A stretch of 64,000 nucleotides of DNA from assembly GCA_949902595.1 (NCBI GenBank), contig CATLDC010000001.1, positions 62,001-126,000 on the forward strand, read 5' to 3'. This DNA comes from an uncultured Candidatus Melainabacteria bacterium (GTDB taxonomy: Bacteria > Cyanobacteriota > Vampirovibrionia > Gastranaerophilales > Gastranaerophilaceae). The position numbers and the translations under genes are program-made. Positions 16,155-25,441 of this stretch are shown here, piece after piece. Numbering within the stretch: position 1 is the stretch's first letter; each line of letters starts with the position of its first letter. The notes under the pieces were generated by a model that worked only from the letters and a program-made list of their open reading frames with translations, ran no database searches and was not told the DNA's origin.

Positions 16155-16807
16155 TGTCAGGATGTCTCGCAAGATTTGCAAAATCTGCCTCTGAAAAGGT
16201 TTACAAATATTTCGGCAAAAACTCCGGAAACATGCTGCTTGCAACAAGCATTCTCGGGTTTACCATCTCATCGCTTGCCCAGATTGCAGCAATTATGGTT
16301 AACAAGAAGTACTCTGTCTCACAAAAGGCCTTCATGGTGCCTCAGGAATTGGGCGAGCTTTTTGTTGCCTCATCCGCAATTTTTCTGATTACAAAGCCGA
16401 TGCAAAAATTCGCGTCAAAGCTTGTAAAAACAGGGAAAATCATGCCAAAAAGTCTTTCGCAGTACGTCAAAGAAAACAACCTTGCGTCAAAGCGAGGGAG
16501 TCTTGATTTTGATTTCTCCAAAGAGGTGAAAGGGATTATTGAGCGGATTCAGAAGTCAGACAGTTACATCAACTCTAAGGAAAAAGAGCTTCTGCTTGAA
16601 AAGCACCATCAGGCATTAAACAGTTACGAATCAACTGCTGACGCGGTCTCTGCGCTAACCACAACCGCTGCCGGGCTTTTAACCACCGGATTAGTCGTAC
16701 CTGTTGCAAGAAACAGGTTTGCGTCTTATTATCAGAAACAGAATATGGATGTTTACAACAATATTGTTACAAGAAGAAGCACGAGCCCTTCTCCAATCAA
16801 AATTTAG
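16154..16807 (+). CDS. Hypothetical protein with two membrane segments
   Basis: 217 residues. Hydrophobic stretches at ~28-50 (LATSILGFTISSLAQIAAIM) and ~65-85 are followed by a soluble helical part and a further weak hydrophobic stretch near 165-190. Translationally coupled to the preceding gene. No family recognised; both proteins look like partners in one membrane-linked function. Confidence 0.65.
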   Translation: MSGCLARFAKSASEKVYKYFGKNSGNMLLATSILGFTISSLAQIAAIMVNKKYSVSQKAFMVPQELGELFVASSAIFLITKPMQKFASKLVKTGKIMPKSLSQYVKENNLASKRGSLDFDFSKEVKGIIERIQKSDSYINSKEKELLLEKHHQALNSYESTADAVSALTTTAAGLLTTGLVVPVARNRFASYYQKQNMDVYNNIVTRRSTSPSPIKI

Positions 16808-16917
16808 CGTGTAAGTTTACTGGCACAAGGTTTTCAGGGTGTATTGCACCAAAAACAGGTTTATGTTAATATCAGTACAAAAGAATATGCAGTAATATAT
16901 ACAATTAAGGAGTACGT

Positions 16918-17475
16918 ATGATTTCAGTAAACGATTTAAAGAATGGCTTAACACTTGAATTAGACAACGGCTTATGGTCAGTTGTTGAGTTTTTGCACGT
17001 TAAACCGGGCAAGGGCGCAGCATTTGTAAGAACCAAGCTTAAAAACGTTGAATCCGGTAACGTTATTGAAAAGACTTTCAGAGCCGGTGAAAAAGTTGCG
17101 AAGGCTATGCTTGACCGTAGAGAAATGCAGTATTTATATAAAGAAGGCAAAGATTACGTTATGATGGATAACGAGTCTTACGAACAAATTCAGCTTACAG
17201 AAGCGCAGGTTGGCGACGGAATCAAGTACCTCAAGGAAAACATGGTTGTACAGGTTCTCAAGCACGACACAAGAATCATCGGTGTTGATATCCCTGCACA
17301 CGTTGAGTTGGAAGTTGTTGACACTCCGCCTGCTGAAAAAGGAAACACAGCTCAGGGCGGTACAAAACCTGCAACGCTTGAAACAGGCGCTGTTGTTCAG
17401 GTTCCGTTCTTCGTTGCTAACGGAGACGTAATTAGAGTTGATACCAGAAGCAACGAATACCTTGACCGTTGCTAA
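16918..17475 (+). CDS. efp: Translation elongation factor P
   Basis: 185 residues, the normal length. It begins [20 protein letters not shown] and has [17 protein letters not shown], whose Lys in PGKG is the tip residue that enters the ribosomal peptidyl-transferase site. It ends with [16 protein letters not shown] rescues ribosomes stalled on polyproline. AAGGAG lies 6 bases before the ATG. It heads an efp-accB-accC group, an order also seen in Cyanobacteria and Firmicutes. Confidence 0.97.
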   Translation: MISVNDLKNGLTLELDNGLWSVVEFLHVKPGKGAAFVRTKLKNVESGNVIEKTFRAGEKVAKAMLDRREMQYLYKEGKDYVMMDNESYEQIQLTEAQVGDGIKYLKENMVVQVLKHDTRIIGVDIPAHVELEVVDTPPAEKGNTAQGGTKPATLETGAVVQVPFFVANGDVIRVDTRSNEYLDRC

Positions 17476-17498
17476 TAGTATCTCAAAAGGAGAAAATA

Positions 17499-17954
17499 AT
17501 GAAATTTGAAACAGATTATATAGAAAAACTAGCAAAAATCATTGCTGACAATGGTTTGACCGAGATTTCAATGGAAGATGGCGAGCAGGCTATCACCATC
17601 AGAAAAGACTTACCGGAAGTTGTAATGGCTTCAGCACCGGCAGTTGCTGCTCCGGCAGCCGCTCCTGCACCTTCTGCACAACCGGCTCCTGCTGCAAGCA
17701 AGCCAGAAGCTGAGGTTAAGGGCAAGGCAATAACTTCTCCGATGGTAGGTACGTTCTACGCAGCGTCTTCTCCTGAGGCTGCTCCGTTTGTTGAAGTTGG
17801 TTCTACTATCGCTTCTGGTGATGTTGTATGTATTATCGAAGCTATGAAGTTGATGAACGAAATCAAGTCTGAACAGAGCGGAAAGGTTGTTCAAATTTGT
17901 GTTAAGAACGGTGACCCTGTTGAGTACGGTCAGGTTCTGATGTACGTGGAGTAG
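17499..17954 (+). CDS. accB: Biotin carboxyl carrier protein of acetyl-CoA carboxylase
   Basis: 151 residues from ATG 17499 (AAAAGGAG 6 bases upstream). An N-terminal helical part (~1-45), an Ala/Pro-rich linker (~46-75), then the biotinyl domain with [11 protein letters not shown], whose Lys is biotinylated. It carries carboxybiotin between AccC and the carboxyltransferase in fatty-acid synthesis. 23 bases after efp. Confidence 0.96.
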   Translation: MKFETDYIEKLAKIIADNGLTEISMEDGEQAITIRKDLPEVVMASAPAVAAPAAAPAPSAQPAPAASKPEAEVKGKAITSPMVGTFYAASSPEAAPFVEVGSTIASGDVVCIIEAMKLMNEIKSEQSGKVVQICVKNGDPVEYGQVLMYVE

Positions 17955-17957
17955 ACA

Positions 17958-18060
17958 AGCGTGGCTCGGAGTGAAGTCCCGAATTTGGCTGCGTGAGCAG
18001 GCAAGCTGAGGGCGAAACTTTACGTCGCCGCCGTTTCAAATCTGTGATTTGACAGGCGGA
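17958..18060. repeat. Dispersed repeat A (copy 1), between accB and accC
   Basis: About 105 bp, closely similar to 19838-19943. Shared blocks include TGAAGTCC, CTGAGG, AAAC, TACG, and CGTTTCAAATC-TGATTTGACAGGC. The last block forms a hairpin TCAAATC/GATTTGA with a 3-base loop, extended by CCGCC/GGCGG in this copy. It splits the usual close spacing of accB and accC, so it looks like an inserted REP-like element. Confidence 0.75.
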
Positions 18061-18083
18061 ATATAGATTTAAAAGGAAGTATT

Positions 18084-19430
18084 ATGTTTAAAAAGGTTTT
18101 AATAGCTAACAGAGGTGAAATAGCAGTCAGAGTAATTAGAGCGTGCAGGGAATTAGGGATTCCGACTGTCGCTATATATTCAGAAGCAGACGCAAAGTCG
18201 CTTCACGTAAGACTTGCAACAGACGCCTACTGCATAGGGCCTGCACCCAGCGCCCAGAGCTATTTAAACATTCCTGCAATCATCTCAACAGCGCTCATGA
18301 CAGGCTGCGACGCAATCCATCCGGGTTACGGATTCATGTCAGAAAGGGCTGATTTTGTTGACATCTGCACAGAGCACGGAATCAAGTTTATAGGGCCTAC
18401 AGCAGAGTCAATGAGAAAGATGGGCGACAAGGCAACTGCGCGTAAGACAATGATTGAGAACAACGTTCCTGTAACACCGGGGACAGGGATTCTAGAGACA
18501 GTTGAGCAGGCAAGAGAGTTTGCGCACAAGGCAGGTTACCCGATTATCCTCAAGGCAACAGCAGGCGGGGGCGGAAAGGGTATGAGAATCGTGCGTTCTG
18601 ACGACGAGTTGGAAACGAACATGACTCTTTGCCAGCAGGAAGCAGAAAAGTTCTTCGGCAACCCCGGGGTTTATGCAGAAAAATTCCTTGAGAACCCTAG
18701 ACACATTGAGGTTCAGATACTTGGCGACTCGTTCGGAAACGTTATCCACCTTGGTGAAAGAGACTGTTCAATCCAGAGACGTCACCAGAAATTGTTAGAA
18801 GAAGCGCCTTCTCCGGCGATTGACGAAAAGACCCGAAAAGAAATGGGCGCGGCAGCTGTACGTGCTGCTAAGGCAATCAATTACGAGGGTGCAGGCACTT
18901 GCGAGTTTCTGCTTGACCACGACGGGAAATGGTACTTTATGGAAATGAACACACGTGTTCAGGTTGAGCACTGTGTAACAGAAATGATTTCGCAGATAGA
19001 TATTGTAAGAGAGCAGATTCTGGTTGCTTCCGGCAAGAAGCTCGGTTACACGCAGGATGACGTGCTTTTAAGAGGTCACGCAATTGAGTGTCGTATCAAC
19101 GCGGAAGACCCTGAACACGACTTTATGCCTTGTCCGGGTAAGATTGATGGGTATTTTGCGCCGGGCGGATTTGGAATCAGGGTTGATTCTCATGTTTATC
19201 CGGGGTATTCGATTCCGCCTTATTACGATTCAATGATAGGGAAGCTGATTTGCTGGGGTGAGAACAGGAACGAAGCAAGGCGCAGGATGTATCAGGCGTT
19301 GAAAGAGTATGTTGTCACAGGAATCAAGACAACGATACCTTTCCACCAGCAGATTGTAGAAGACGAGGTGTTCATGAGCGGGAAGTTCAACACCGGGTTT
19401 ATTGAAGATTTTTACAAGAGAAAAGGTTAA
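18084..19430 (+). CDS. accC: Biotin carboxylase subunit of acetyl-CoA carboxylase
   Basis: 448 residues, full length. [20 protein letters not shown] is the family start; the ATP-grasp glycine loop is [13 protein letters not shown], followed by [37 protein letters not shown] and [14 protein letters not shown]. It carboxylates the biotin on AccB using ATP and bicarbonate. AAAAGGAAG precedes the ATG. Confidence 0.97.
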   Translation: MFKKVLIANRGEIAVRVIRACRELGIPTVAIYSEADAKSLHVRLATDAYCIGPAPSAQSYLNIPAIISTALMTGCDAIHPGYGFMSERADFVDICTEHGIKFIGPTAESMRKMGDKATARKTMIENNVPVTPGTGILETVEQAREFAHKAGYPIILKATAGGGGKGMRIVRSDDELETNMTLCQQEAEKFFGNPGVYAEKFLENPRHIEVQILGDSFGNVIHLGERDCSIQRRHQKLLEEAPSPAIDEKTRKEMGAAAVRAAKAINYEGAGTCEFLLDHDGKWYFMEMNTRVQVEHCVTEMISQIDIVREQILVASGKKLGYTQDDVLLRGHAIECRINAEDPEHDFMPCPGKIDGYFAPGGFGIRVDSHVYPGYSIPPYYDSMIGKLICWGENRNEARRRMYQALKEYVVTGIKTTIPFHQQIVEDEVFMSGKFNTGFIEDFYKRKG

Positions 19431-19439
19431 AAAATTTAA

Positions 19440-19511
19440 GCGGAGGTAATTCAGTGGTAGAATGCAACCTTCCCAAGGTTGACGTCGCGGGTTCGAGTCC
19501 CGTCCTCCGCT
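19440..19511 (+). tRNA. tRNA-Gly (anticodon CCC)
   Basis: 72 bases. Acceptor GCGGAGG pairs with CCTCCGC. The anticodon arm CAACC-TTCCCAA-GGTTG gives anticodon CCC. The T arm has GCGGG-TTCGAGT-CCCGT. No CCA is encoded. It lies 9 bases after accC. Confidence 0.95.
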
Positions 19512-19535
19512 TACTTTTTCTGGAGAAAAAGTAAG
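19510..19535. terminator. Hairpin after tRNA-Gly
   Basis: CTTACTTTTTC, loop TGGA, GAAAAAGTAAG: a perfect 11-bp stem starting at the tRNA 3' end. No long T-run follows, so it could act in processing or as a weak terminator. Confidence 0.5.
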
Positions 19536-19654
19536 CAAAAAGACTTTTCATATTAGGTTTAAGTTTATCAGGACATTTTGGATGGGTGTTGTTAAGTAGA
19601 AGTGCCGAATTGTTAGGAGTTAAAGGCATATTAATAGTCTTGAGATGTACCGGA

Positions 19655-19787
19655 CTATTTTTGCACTTTTGTCCTATTTTTTGCACTCTTTTGCACTGAT
19701 ATTTAGTCATGCTGAACTCGTTTCAGCATCTATCCCGCTTAGTGTTTGATATTTAGCGAGTGCAAAATAGTACAACATAGTGCAAAA
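19655..19787. repeat. Cluster of five TTTTGCACT motifs flanking a REP-like hairpin
   Basis: Three direct copies (starting near 19658, 19678 and 19689) and two inverted copies AGTGCAAAA (near 19758 and 19779). GATATTTAG also occurs twice inside (19698, 19748). Such arrays are bound by recombinases, replication initiators or repressors. The place between a tRNA gene and a restriction island favours a recombination or att-like role, but no integrase gene is in the window. Confidence 0.55.
19709..19729. repeat. REP-like palindrome ATGCTGAA…TTCAGCAT
   Basis: A perfect 8-bp stem with loop CTCGT. From general knowledge, similar GTCATGCTGAAC…GTTTCAGCAT palindromes are scattered in many bacterial genomes as REP-type sequences. 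Confidence 0.6.
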
Positions 19788-19837
19788 ATAATTTATCTTT
19801 CAGTTTGATATGTGTCGAAATGTCTCTGAGATTGAAA

Positions 19838-19943
19838 AGCGTAGCCGGTGTGAAGTCCGAATTCAGCGCCGGGGAGGCGGCGAACTGAGGACAAAACACT
19901 ACGATGCCGTCGTTTCAAATCTTTGATTTGACAGGCAGAAATG
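19838..19943. repeat. Dispersed repeat A (copy 2)
   Basis: Homologous to 17958-18060 in the same orientation. The TCAAATC/GATTTGA hairpin and the TGACAGGC end are kept, while the 5' half has diverged. It lies in the gene-poor stretch between tRNA-Gly and the restriction island. Confidence 0.75.
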
Positions 19944-20003
19944 AGATTTCGGACTTGATTTATTCCGAAAGGTGAGTGATGAATGTTTGGGAGGTAATTT
20001 ATT

Positions 20004-20180
20004 ATGACAAACTTCACACCCGAAAAATGTAAACAAATAGCACTCGCAAGATTAGATATTGTTCATCAATGGCTTGAATTCAGGAAGAGATTTCAATTTA
20101 ATCCAGCTTTTTCCATACGCCCCCCCTTATCGTGTCTATTCATCACTCAAAATCTACAAATTATCAAACGAACTTTATAA
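20004..20180 (+). pseudogene. Short reading frame, possibly a truncated gene
   Basis: 58 codons with a good GGGAGGT site 8 bases before the ATG. The first ~29 residues (MTNFTPEKCKQIALARLDIV … WLEFRKR) look like real helical protein, whereas after a C-run at ~20120 the composition becomes unlike protein. This suggests the 5' end of a gene cut off when the downstream island entered. Family unknown. The rest of 19512-20302 holds repeats and the island promoter, and no other gene. Confidence 0.4.
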
Positions 20181-20199
20181 AACTTAACAAAATAAAATC

Positions 20200-20278
20200 A
20201 TGAGTATGACAACTTACTACAAAAATAATCTTGACAAATGTCACTTTGATATGATATATTATGAGTATAACAACTTAC
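20200..20278 (+). promoter_or_regulatory. Island promoter bracketed by an 18-bp direct repeat
   Basis: TTGACA 20231-20236, 18 bp, TATATT 20255-20260. The repeat ATGAGTAT(G/A)ACAACTTAC occurs at 20200-20217 and 20261-20278 (17 of 18 identical), 61 bp apart, about six helical turns. One copy lies upstream of -35 and the other covers the transcription start, an arrangement suited to a looping repressor. The RhuM protein encoded within the operon is one candidate regulator. Confidence 0.6.
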
Positions 20279-20302
20279 GACCATAATTTTTAGGAGTAAA
20301 GC

Positions 20303-20893
20303 ATGGTCAAGCACTTTAAAAATATATCTACTATTATAACAGGGCATGTTTTTAGAAGCAAGATACCCTATAGTACTGACGGAAATGTAAATTTATTGAA
20401 TATGGATGCTATTTCTACTGCTGGTATAGTCCGTATTTCAGAAGAAGATGTAAAAAAGATACAGCTAAATGATATTAAACCGGAAGAAATTATCATGCCG
20501 GGAGATATTTTATTTAAAGCAAAAGGGCTCAATAATACTGCTGTGCTAATTGATAGTATTCCTTCAAATACAACCGTGACAGCTTCCTGTCACATTATAA
20601 GAGTTGCAGATAAAAATTTTCTACCGGAATATGTCTGCTCATGGCTAAATAGTTCAGTAGCAAAAAATCATTTTTCAAAGGGGGCAGGTCAAGCTACAGG
20701 AGTCACAATTGCAAACGTCAGCAAAGCAACGCTTGAATCGTTAGAAATCCCCTTGATACCACTAAAGAATCAAAAGCTAATTTCTAATATAGAAGAATGC
20801 GCTAAAAAAGAAAAAGAACTATCTATACAAATTGCAGATAATAAAAATTTATTATATCGTGCAATTATTGAAAAAGAATTACAAAAATATTAG
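20303..20893 (+). CDS. Single-domain type I restriction specificity (HsdS-like) protein
   Basis: 196 residues with one target-recognition domain, then the usual end EIPLIPLKNQKLISNIEECA and a helical tail. Full HsdS proteins have two such domains; half-size proteins can work as dimers or exchange with the full one. AGGAG lies 8 bases before the ATG. It is the first gene of the operon and precedes HsdM by 10 bases. It is distinct in sequence from either half of the HsdS at 24127, so it is not a simple truncation of it. Confidence 0.75.
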   Translation: MVKHFKNISTIITGHVFRSKIPYSTDGNVNLLNMDAISTAGIVRISEEDVKKIQLNDIKPEEIIMPGDILFKAKGLNNTAVLIDSIPSNTTVTASCHIIRVADKNFLPEYVCSWLNSSVAKNHFSKGAGQATGVTIANVSKATLESLEIPLIPLKNQKLISNIEECAKKEKELSIQIADNKNLLYRAIIEKELQKY

Positions 20894-20903
20894 GAGATAA
20901 ACT

Positions 20904-22403
20904 ATGGCAGTAATCAATCAAGATGAAATTAACAACATTGTATGGAAAGCGTGTGACACTTTTAGAGGAGTGGTTGACCCTTCCGAATACAAAAATTACA
21001 TTTTGGTATTCTTATTTATCAAATATATTAGTGATGTATGGAAAGATAAGTATGAAGAACTAAAGAAAGAATTTGGTAATGATACTGAAAGAATTAAAAG
21101 GCGTCTTGAAAGGGAAAGATTTAGATTAGACGAAACCTGTACTTACGATTATTTATTCAAGCATAGAAATGATAATCAAATCGGACAGTTAATAAATCAA
21201 GCTTTAGAAAAGATTGAGGAAGATAACAAAGCTAAACTTGAAGGTGTGTTCCGAAATATTGACTTCAACTCAGATATGCAATTAGGTGAAACTAAAGAAA
21301 GAAACGCTCGACTCAAAAATTTGATAGAAGACTTTTCTGATCCTAGATTAGACTTAAGACCTTCAAAAGTAGGCAAATCAGACATTATTGGTAATGTTTA
21401 TGAATACTTGATTGCAAGATTTGCTGCCGGCGCAGGTAAAAAGGGCGGAGAATTTTACACGCCATCACAAGTATCTGTTCTGCTTTCAAAATTGGTTGAA
21501 CCAAAAGAAGGAGATAGAATTTGTGACCCTGCTTGCGGTTCAGGTTCACTTTTGATAAAGGCTGCAAATGAAGTTGGTTCAGATAATTACTCTTTGTATG
21601 GGCAGGAAAGCAATGGCGGCACTTGGGCATTATGTAAAATGAACATGTTTTTGCACAGCAAAGATAACGCACGCATTGAGTGGGGTGACACCTTAAACAA
21701 CCCTAAACTTATTGAAGGTGATACAACAATGAAATTTGATGTAGTTGTTGCTAATCCTCCATTTTCGTTAGACAAATGGGGGGCTGAAAATGCTACTTCT
21801 GACAGGTTTAACCGTTATTGGAGAGGTGTTCCTCCTAAAAACAGAGGCGATTATGCATTTATTTCACATATGATTGAAACCGCAGTAACTGATGGTGGTA
21901 AAGTCGGAGTTGTAGTACCTCACGGAGTTTTGTTCAGAGAAGGTGCAGAAGGTAAAATCAGAAAGGAATTTATTGAAAATGATAATTTCTTAGATGCTGT
22001 AATAGGTTTGCCACAAAATTTATTCTACGGTACAGGAATTCCGGCCGCAATTTTGGTGTTCAAGAAAAACAGAAAAAATAATGATATCTTGTTTATAGAT
22101 GCTTCAAGAGAATATGAATCAGGTAAGAACCAGAATATATTGCGTGATTCAGATATTGAAAAAATTGTTCAAACCTATAAAAAGCGTGAAACAATTGACA
22201 AATATTCTTATCTTGCAACTTTGGACGAAATTAAAGAAAACGAATATAACCTGAATATTCCTCGCTATGTTGATACTTTTGAAGAAGAAGCAGAAATTGA
22301 TATTCAGGCTACACAAAAGGAAATTGAAAACCTTGAAAAACAATTGGCTGATGTTCAATTGAAAATGAAAGGATACTTAAAGGAGCTTGGAATAAATGGA
22401 TAA
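20904..22403 (+). CDS. hsdM: Type I restriction-modification adenine methyltransferase
   Basis: 499 residues. The N-terminal HsdM_N helical domain (~1-150) is followed by the methylase core with SAM-binding DPACGSGSLLIKA and catalytic NPPFS of the N6-adenine class. The C-terminal coiled coil (IQATQKEIENLEKQLADVQL) contacts HsdS. GGAG precedes the ATG. It methylates host sites and joins HsdS and HsdR in the complex. Confidence 0.95.
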   Translation: MAVINQDEINNIVWKACDTFRGVVDPSEYKNYILVFLFIKYISDVWKDKYEELKKEFGNDTERIKRRLERERFRLDETCTYDYLFKHRNDNQIGQLINQALEKIEEDNKAKLEGVFRNIDFNSDMQLGETKERNARLKNLIEDFSDPRLDLRPSKVGKSDIIGNVYEYLIARFAAGAGKKGGEFYTPSQVSVLLSKLVEPKEGDRICDPACGSGSLLIKAANEVGSDNYSLYGQESNGGTWALCKMNMFLHSKDNARIEWGDTLNNPKLIEGDTTMKFDVVVANPPFSLDKWGAENATSDRFNRYWRGVPPKNRGDYAFISHMIETAVTDGGKVGVVVPHGVLFREGAEGKIRKEFIENDNFLDAVIGLPQNLFYGTGIPAAILVFKKNRKNNDILFIDASREYESGKNQNILRDSDIEKIVQTYKKRETIDKYSYLATLDEIKENEYNLNIPRYVDTFEEEAEIDIQATQKEIENLEKQLADVQLKMKGYLKELGING

Positions 22404-23472
22404 AGATAACGAAAAAATTTTACCGGAAGAAAAGAAAAGCAATATTGTTAGCTCTGAAAATTCACTTGGCGAATTCTTAATTTATACAACTCCTGATGGT
22501 GAGAAGCAGATACAGGTTAGGTTAATTGATGAAACAGTTTGGCTTTCTCAAAAATTAATGGCGGAACTTTTTCAAAAAGACATAAGAACCATTAACGAAC
22601 ATATCCTTAATGTATTCGCCGAAAATGAGTTCCCGCAGGACTTTTCAACTATCCGGAAATTCCGGATAGTTCAAAGCGAGGGCGGGCGCGAGGTTTCACG
22701 TGAAATATCTTTTTATAGTTTAGAAATGATTATATCCGTTGGTTACAGAGTAAAATCATTAAGAGGTACTCAATTTAGGCAATGGGCAACTCAAAGAATC
22801 AAAGAATATTTGATTAAAGGGTTTACTATTAATACAGAATATTTGAAAAACCCTGAAGGCAAAGATTATTTCGAAGAACTGTTAAAAGAAATCCGCGAAA
22901 TTCGTGCAAGCGAAAAACGTTTCTATGCAAAGATTAAAGATATTTATGCAACAAGTGTTGATTACGATAAAACGGCTGACGTTACAAGTGCTTTCTTTGC
23001 AATGGTTCAAAATAAGATGCTTTGGGCTGTTACTGGTCAAACGGCTGCAGAAATTATTCATTCTAGAGCTAACGCAGAAGAACTCAACATGGGCTTAACA
23101 ACTTGGAACGGTAAAAAATTACTTGCGCCGGATGTTGTTATTGCTAAAAATTATCTTAAAAAAGACGAGATGGAAAAGCTTGACCGATTAACGGTTATGT
23201 ATCTTGATTATGCAGAATTACAAGCAGAACGCAGAATTCCGATGACAATGGTTGATTGGGCTACAAAACTTGATGGACTGTTAAGCCTCAATGAAATGGA
23301 AATATTAACTCATAAGGGTAAAATTTCTAAGGAATTAGCGGAAAAGAAAGCGAAAGCAGAATATCACAAATATGATGAAAAACGCAGACAGCAAGAAATC
23401 ATAGACTCCGATATTGAGTTTGCAAAAGAAATTGAAGAAATTAAAAGAATAACTAAAAAGGATAAGGAGTAG
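22396..23472 (+). CDS. RhuM-family protein inside the restriction operon
   Basis: 358 residues. It matches the RhuM family (virulence protein, PF13310): GEFLIYTTPDGEKQIQVRL, DETVWLSQKLMAELFQKD, INEHILNVFAENEF and SLEMIISVGYRVKSLRGTQF. The C-terminal half (~215-350) is a helical domain often found with it. RhuM proteins are frequent passengers of type I systems, possibly as DNA-binding regulators. It overlaps the hsdM end by 8 bases, so it is translationally coupled. Confidence 0.9.
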   Translation: MDKDNEKILPEEKKSNIVSSENSLGEFLIYTTPDGEKQIQVRLIDETVWLSQKLMAELFQKDIRTINEHILNVFAENEFPQDFSTIRKFRIVQSEGGREVSREISFYSLEMIISVGYRVKSLRGTQFRQWATQRIKEYLIKGFTINTEYLKNPEGKDYFEELLKEIREIRASEKRFYAKIKDIYATSVDYDKTADVTSAFFAMVQNKMLWAVTGQTAAEIIHSRANAEELNMGLTTWNGKKLLAPDVVIAKNYLKKDEMEKLDRLTVMYLDYAELQAERRIPMTMVDWATKLDGLLSLNEMEILTHKGKISKELAEKKAKAEYHKYDEKRRQQEIIDSDIEFAKEIEEIKRITKKDKE

Positions 23473-23474
23473 TT

Positions 23475-23678
23475 ATGCAAAGGATACCTGTTGTTTCTAC
23501 AAATGTTAATAGTATTGGATATGCGAATGGCATTATTGAAGTAGAATTTACTGATGGTAGCATATATCAATATTCTGGTACAAATGAATATGTTTTTAGG
23601 AATTTTTTAAATGCTCCTTCTAAAGGCAGATTTATACATTACTACTTAAAAGGTTATAGTTATCAAAGGGTGGCATAA
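23475..23678 (+). CDS. KTSC-domain small protein
   Basis: 67 residues. It matches the KTSC domain (PF13619): VNSIGYANGIIEVEFTDGSIYQYSG pattern, then VFRNFLNAPSKGRFIHYYLKGYSYQRV. The domain is found alone or fused to nucleases and RNA-linked proteins; its role is unknown. A GGAG site lies 4 bases before the ATG. It ends in TAATG, coupled to the next gene. Confidence 0.85.
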   Translation: MQRIPVVSTNVNSIGYANGIIEVEFTDGSIYQYSGTNEYVFRNFLNAPSKGRFIHYYLKGYSYQRVA

Positions 23679-24127
23679 TGGCAATATTAAAATTTTTACA
23701 ACAGAATGCTGAATGGATGTGTACAATAGCGATAGTCGGATTCACCGCTGTTCAATGTTTGCTTGCATATCAACAGAATATGCAAAATATCAGAATGAAA
23801 CGGCTTGAACTCGCAAGTAAACTTGATGAGGTTGCAGCACAATTCTTAGGTGATAAAGAAGAGGCAAAAATTGTCAGGACTTGGTTAGTTTCAAATGCAA
23901 GCAATTTCGGGGTACTTTTAAATTCAAAAGACATAAACTCATACAAAAAGTTGTCGGTATTTATATATAACTATCTGAATTTGAATATAATAAAACCGGA
24001 AGAACAGGTTTTGGTGCTTCGACAATTTACTGATTTAGTTTCGGAATTGGATGCGGTGCTAATTAATGCAAAATACGGTTTTGTAAAAGCCGGAAAAGAA
24101 TTTGAATCAACAAATAAGGAAAAATAA
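23678..24127 (+). CDS. Membrane-anchored hypothetical protein in restriction operon
   Basis: 149 residues. One N-terminal membrane helix (~15-33, CTIAIVGFTAVQCLLAY) is followed by a charged helical cytoplasmic domain (~40-145). No family recognised. Coupled at both ends by TAATG overlaps (KTSC before, HsdS after), so it belongs to the operon. Similar small anchored proteins are seen as accessory genes in defence islands. Confidence 0.7.
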   Translation: MAILKFLQQNAEWMCTIAIVGFTAVQCLLAYQQNMQNIRMKRLELASKLDEVAAQFLGDKEEAKIVRTWLVSNASNFGVLLNSKDINSYKKLSVFIYNYLNLNIIKPEEQVLVLRQFTDLVSELDAVLINAKYGFVKAGKEFESTNKEK

Positions 24128-25395
24128 TGACGGAAGTAATTGAAAAAACTGAAAATAAAAAAGGTTATAAGAAAACAAAACTCGGCTGGATTCCTGAAGA
24201 TTGGGAAGTAGTTAAGTTAGGAAATATTGCTACTGAAATAAAGGACAAGGTTGGGACAAAACAAAGAACTCCTATGAGTTTGTCAGCTGGAAAAGGTTTT
24301 GTTGCGCAAGCAAAAAAATTCGGAAAGGATATTGCGGGAAAACAATATGCTCAATATACTTGCTTACCTCCAAGAACATTTGCATATAACAAAGGAAACT
24401 CATTAAAATATCCTCAAGGGTGTATTTATCAACAGCCATTTAATGAAGAAGTTGCAGTTCCAAATGTATTTATTTGTTTTTCGTTGGACAAAAATCGTTG
24501 TAACAATAACTTTTATGAACAACTATTTAAAAATAATGCACAAGGCAAAGAACTTTTCAAATATATAAATAGTGGGGTTAGGAATGACGGTTTATTGAAT
24601 TTAAATGATAATAATTTCTTTAAAATAAAATTAGTTTCACCACCGTTAAAAGAACAAGAAAAAATTGCAGAGATATTGTCGGCTTGGGATGACGGAATTG
24701 AAACTTTAGAAAAACTCATTGAACAAAAAGAAATTTTCCATAAAGCTCTTATGAAAAATTTATTAATAGGTAAAATAAGACTTTCCGAATTCAGTAGTAA
24801 ATGGACTCATTCAAAATTCAATAGCATATTTGAACGCATTACTCGTAAAAATGAAGAATTAAACAGTAATATTTTAACAATATCTGCACAAAATGGTTTA
24901 ATTAGTCAAAAAGATTTTTATAATAAAAGAATTGCAAGTGTAGATACTTCAAAATATATATTATTAAAAAATGGCGAATTTGCATACAATAAAAGTTATT
25001 CAAACGGTTATCCTCTAGGTGCAATTAAAAGACTTGACCTATACGAAAAAGGGGTTGTTTCTAGCTTATATATCTGTTTTAAGCTAAATAATACAAATAG
25101 TTGTTCTGATTTTTGGAAATATTATTTTGAAGCAGGAATGTTGAATCGTGAGATAAAAATGATTGCACAAGAAGGTGCAAGGAATCACGGCTTATTAAAT
25201 ATGTCAACAGAAGATTTCTTTAATATGCTACTACTCTATCCAAAAGATTTAAAAGAACAACAAAAAATTGCAGACATATTAAATAAAAGTGAAAAAGAAA
25301 TACAATTATTAAATTCCAAGCTAGAGAAGTTAAAAGAGCAAAAAAAAGGTTTAATGCAAAAACTTCTCACAGGCAAAATAAGAGTAAAGGTATAA
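24127..25395 (+). CDS. hsdS: Type I restriction specificity subunit HsdS
   Basis: 422 residues with two target-recognition domains. Each ends in a similar conserved helix: PPLKEQEKIAEILSAWDDGI at ~178-197 and LKEQQKIADILNKSEKEIQL at ~378-397. The N-terminus (KKTKLGWIPEDWEVVKLGNI) is typical. It recognises a bipartite DNA site and positions HsdM and HsdR. The stop and start of the neighbouring gene overlap (TAATG). Confidence 0.94.
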   Translation: MTEVIEKTENKKGYKKTKLGWIPEDWEVVKLGNIATEIKDKVGTKQRTPMSLSAGKGFVAQAKKFGKDIAGKQYAQYTCLPPRTFAYNKGNSLKYPQGCIYQQPFNEEVAVPNVFICFSLDKNRCNNNFYEQLFKNNAQGKELFKYINSGVRNDGLLNLNDNNFFKIKLVSPPLKEQEKIAEILSAWDDGIETLEKLIEQKEIFHKALMKNLLIGKIRLSEFSSKWTHSKFNSIFERITRKNEELNSNILTISAQNGLISQKDFYNKRIASVDTSKYILLKNGEFAYNKSYSNGYPLGAIKRLDLYEKGVVSSLYICFKLNNTNSCSDFWKYYFEAGMLNREIKMIAQEGARNHGLLNMSTEDFFNMLLLYPKDLKEQQKIADILNKSEKEIQLLNSKLEKLKEQKKGLMQKLLTGKIRVKV

Positions 25396-25441
25396 AGGAG
25401 AAATTTGAAGGTATTTATTATATTTTATTTGGAGACAATTT

